A stretch of 64,000 nt of DNA, taken from contig NZ_JAHSPG010000001.1 in NCBI RefSeq assembly GCF_019130065.1, forward strand, positions 310,001 to 374,000, read 5' to 3'. The translations under genes were made by a program, and so were the position numbers. The notes under the pieces are model-generated. The model did no database searches. It had not been told where the DNA came from and worked only from the letters and a program-made list of their open reading frames with translations. Of this stretch, positions 63,996 through 64,000 are shown in pieces. Within the stretch, counting starts at the first letter, position 1; every line of letters starts with the position of its first letter. The DNA comes from Pinibacter aurantiacus. Lineage in GTDB: Bacteria > Bacteroidota > Bacteroidia > Chitinophagales > Chitinophagaceae.

Positions 63996-64000
63996 ATGCA

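Overview
The window reads as chromosome of a Bacteroidota bacterium, most likely of the Chitinophagaceae type. The evidence is a SusC/SusD outer-membrane pair, a fused SecDF, a BlaI/M56 regulatory pair, MlaD plus OstA-type envelope proteins, near absence of Shine-Dalgarno sequences, and repeated copies of the Bacteroidota -7 promoter element TAnnTTTG. The genus is an inference; no rRNA or marker gene tree is available here. I see no tRNA, rRNA, CRISPR array, prophage or insertion sequence.

Layout. 1-5.1 kb: the tail of a membrane protein, then minus-strand genes for a rhodanese, a PASTA protein and Ddl, and for an FKBP lipoprotein and an NrnA-type DHH phosphoesterase. 5.3-9.3 kb: Ndk, a DinB-like protein, a methyltransferase, a small membrane protein, an MpaB-like protein and NudK. 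9.4-23.2 kb: a glycan-use locus with a LacI regulator, SusC-SusD and a large secreted hydrolase on the minus strand, and a GH109 enzyme, an NahK-like sugar kinase and a DUF3472 protein on the plus strand. The gene content points to N-acetylgalactosamine-containing glycans. 23.3-33 kb: an SF1 helicase, a 1-kb gene-free repeat region, then envelope genes (LptD-like, amidase, MlaD, OstA-like). 33-41.2 kb: NhaA, MsrA, ArgS, an L,D-transpeptidase fused to a TonB C-terminal domain, and a divergent BlaI-BlaR1 pair. 41.4-50.7 kb: FAD/Rieske oxidoreductase, SRPBCC protein, SDR, a secreted protein, PurK, a small CarboxypepD-like protein, Pgi and threonine aldolase. 50.9-64 kb: SecDF, a class A beta-lactamase-like lipoprotein, an ABM protein with a P450 and a divergent ArsR-like regulator, AspC, TrhO, a RelE-type toxin-antitoxin pair, and three small cell-envelope or unknown proteins.

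The strongest signal not explained by genes is a large set (about 30) of intergenic arrays built from 7- or 8-bp units, for example CTCAACT, CTAATTCC, CTTAGTG and CAGTTATT. Several different unit families are used. Most occur as inverted pairs, with the purine-rich version on the left and the pyrimidine-rich version on the right, usually 20-250 bp apart. The arrays lie exactly at gene ends, so that at least fifteen genes take their stop codon, and often the last one to four residues, from the array. One family (CACTAAG) also has conserved flanks and looks like a dispersed element of about 105 bp.
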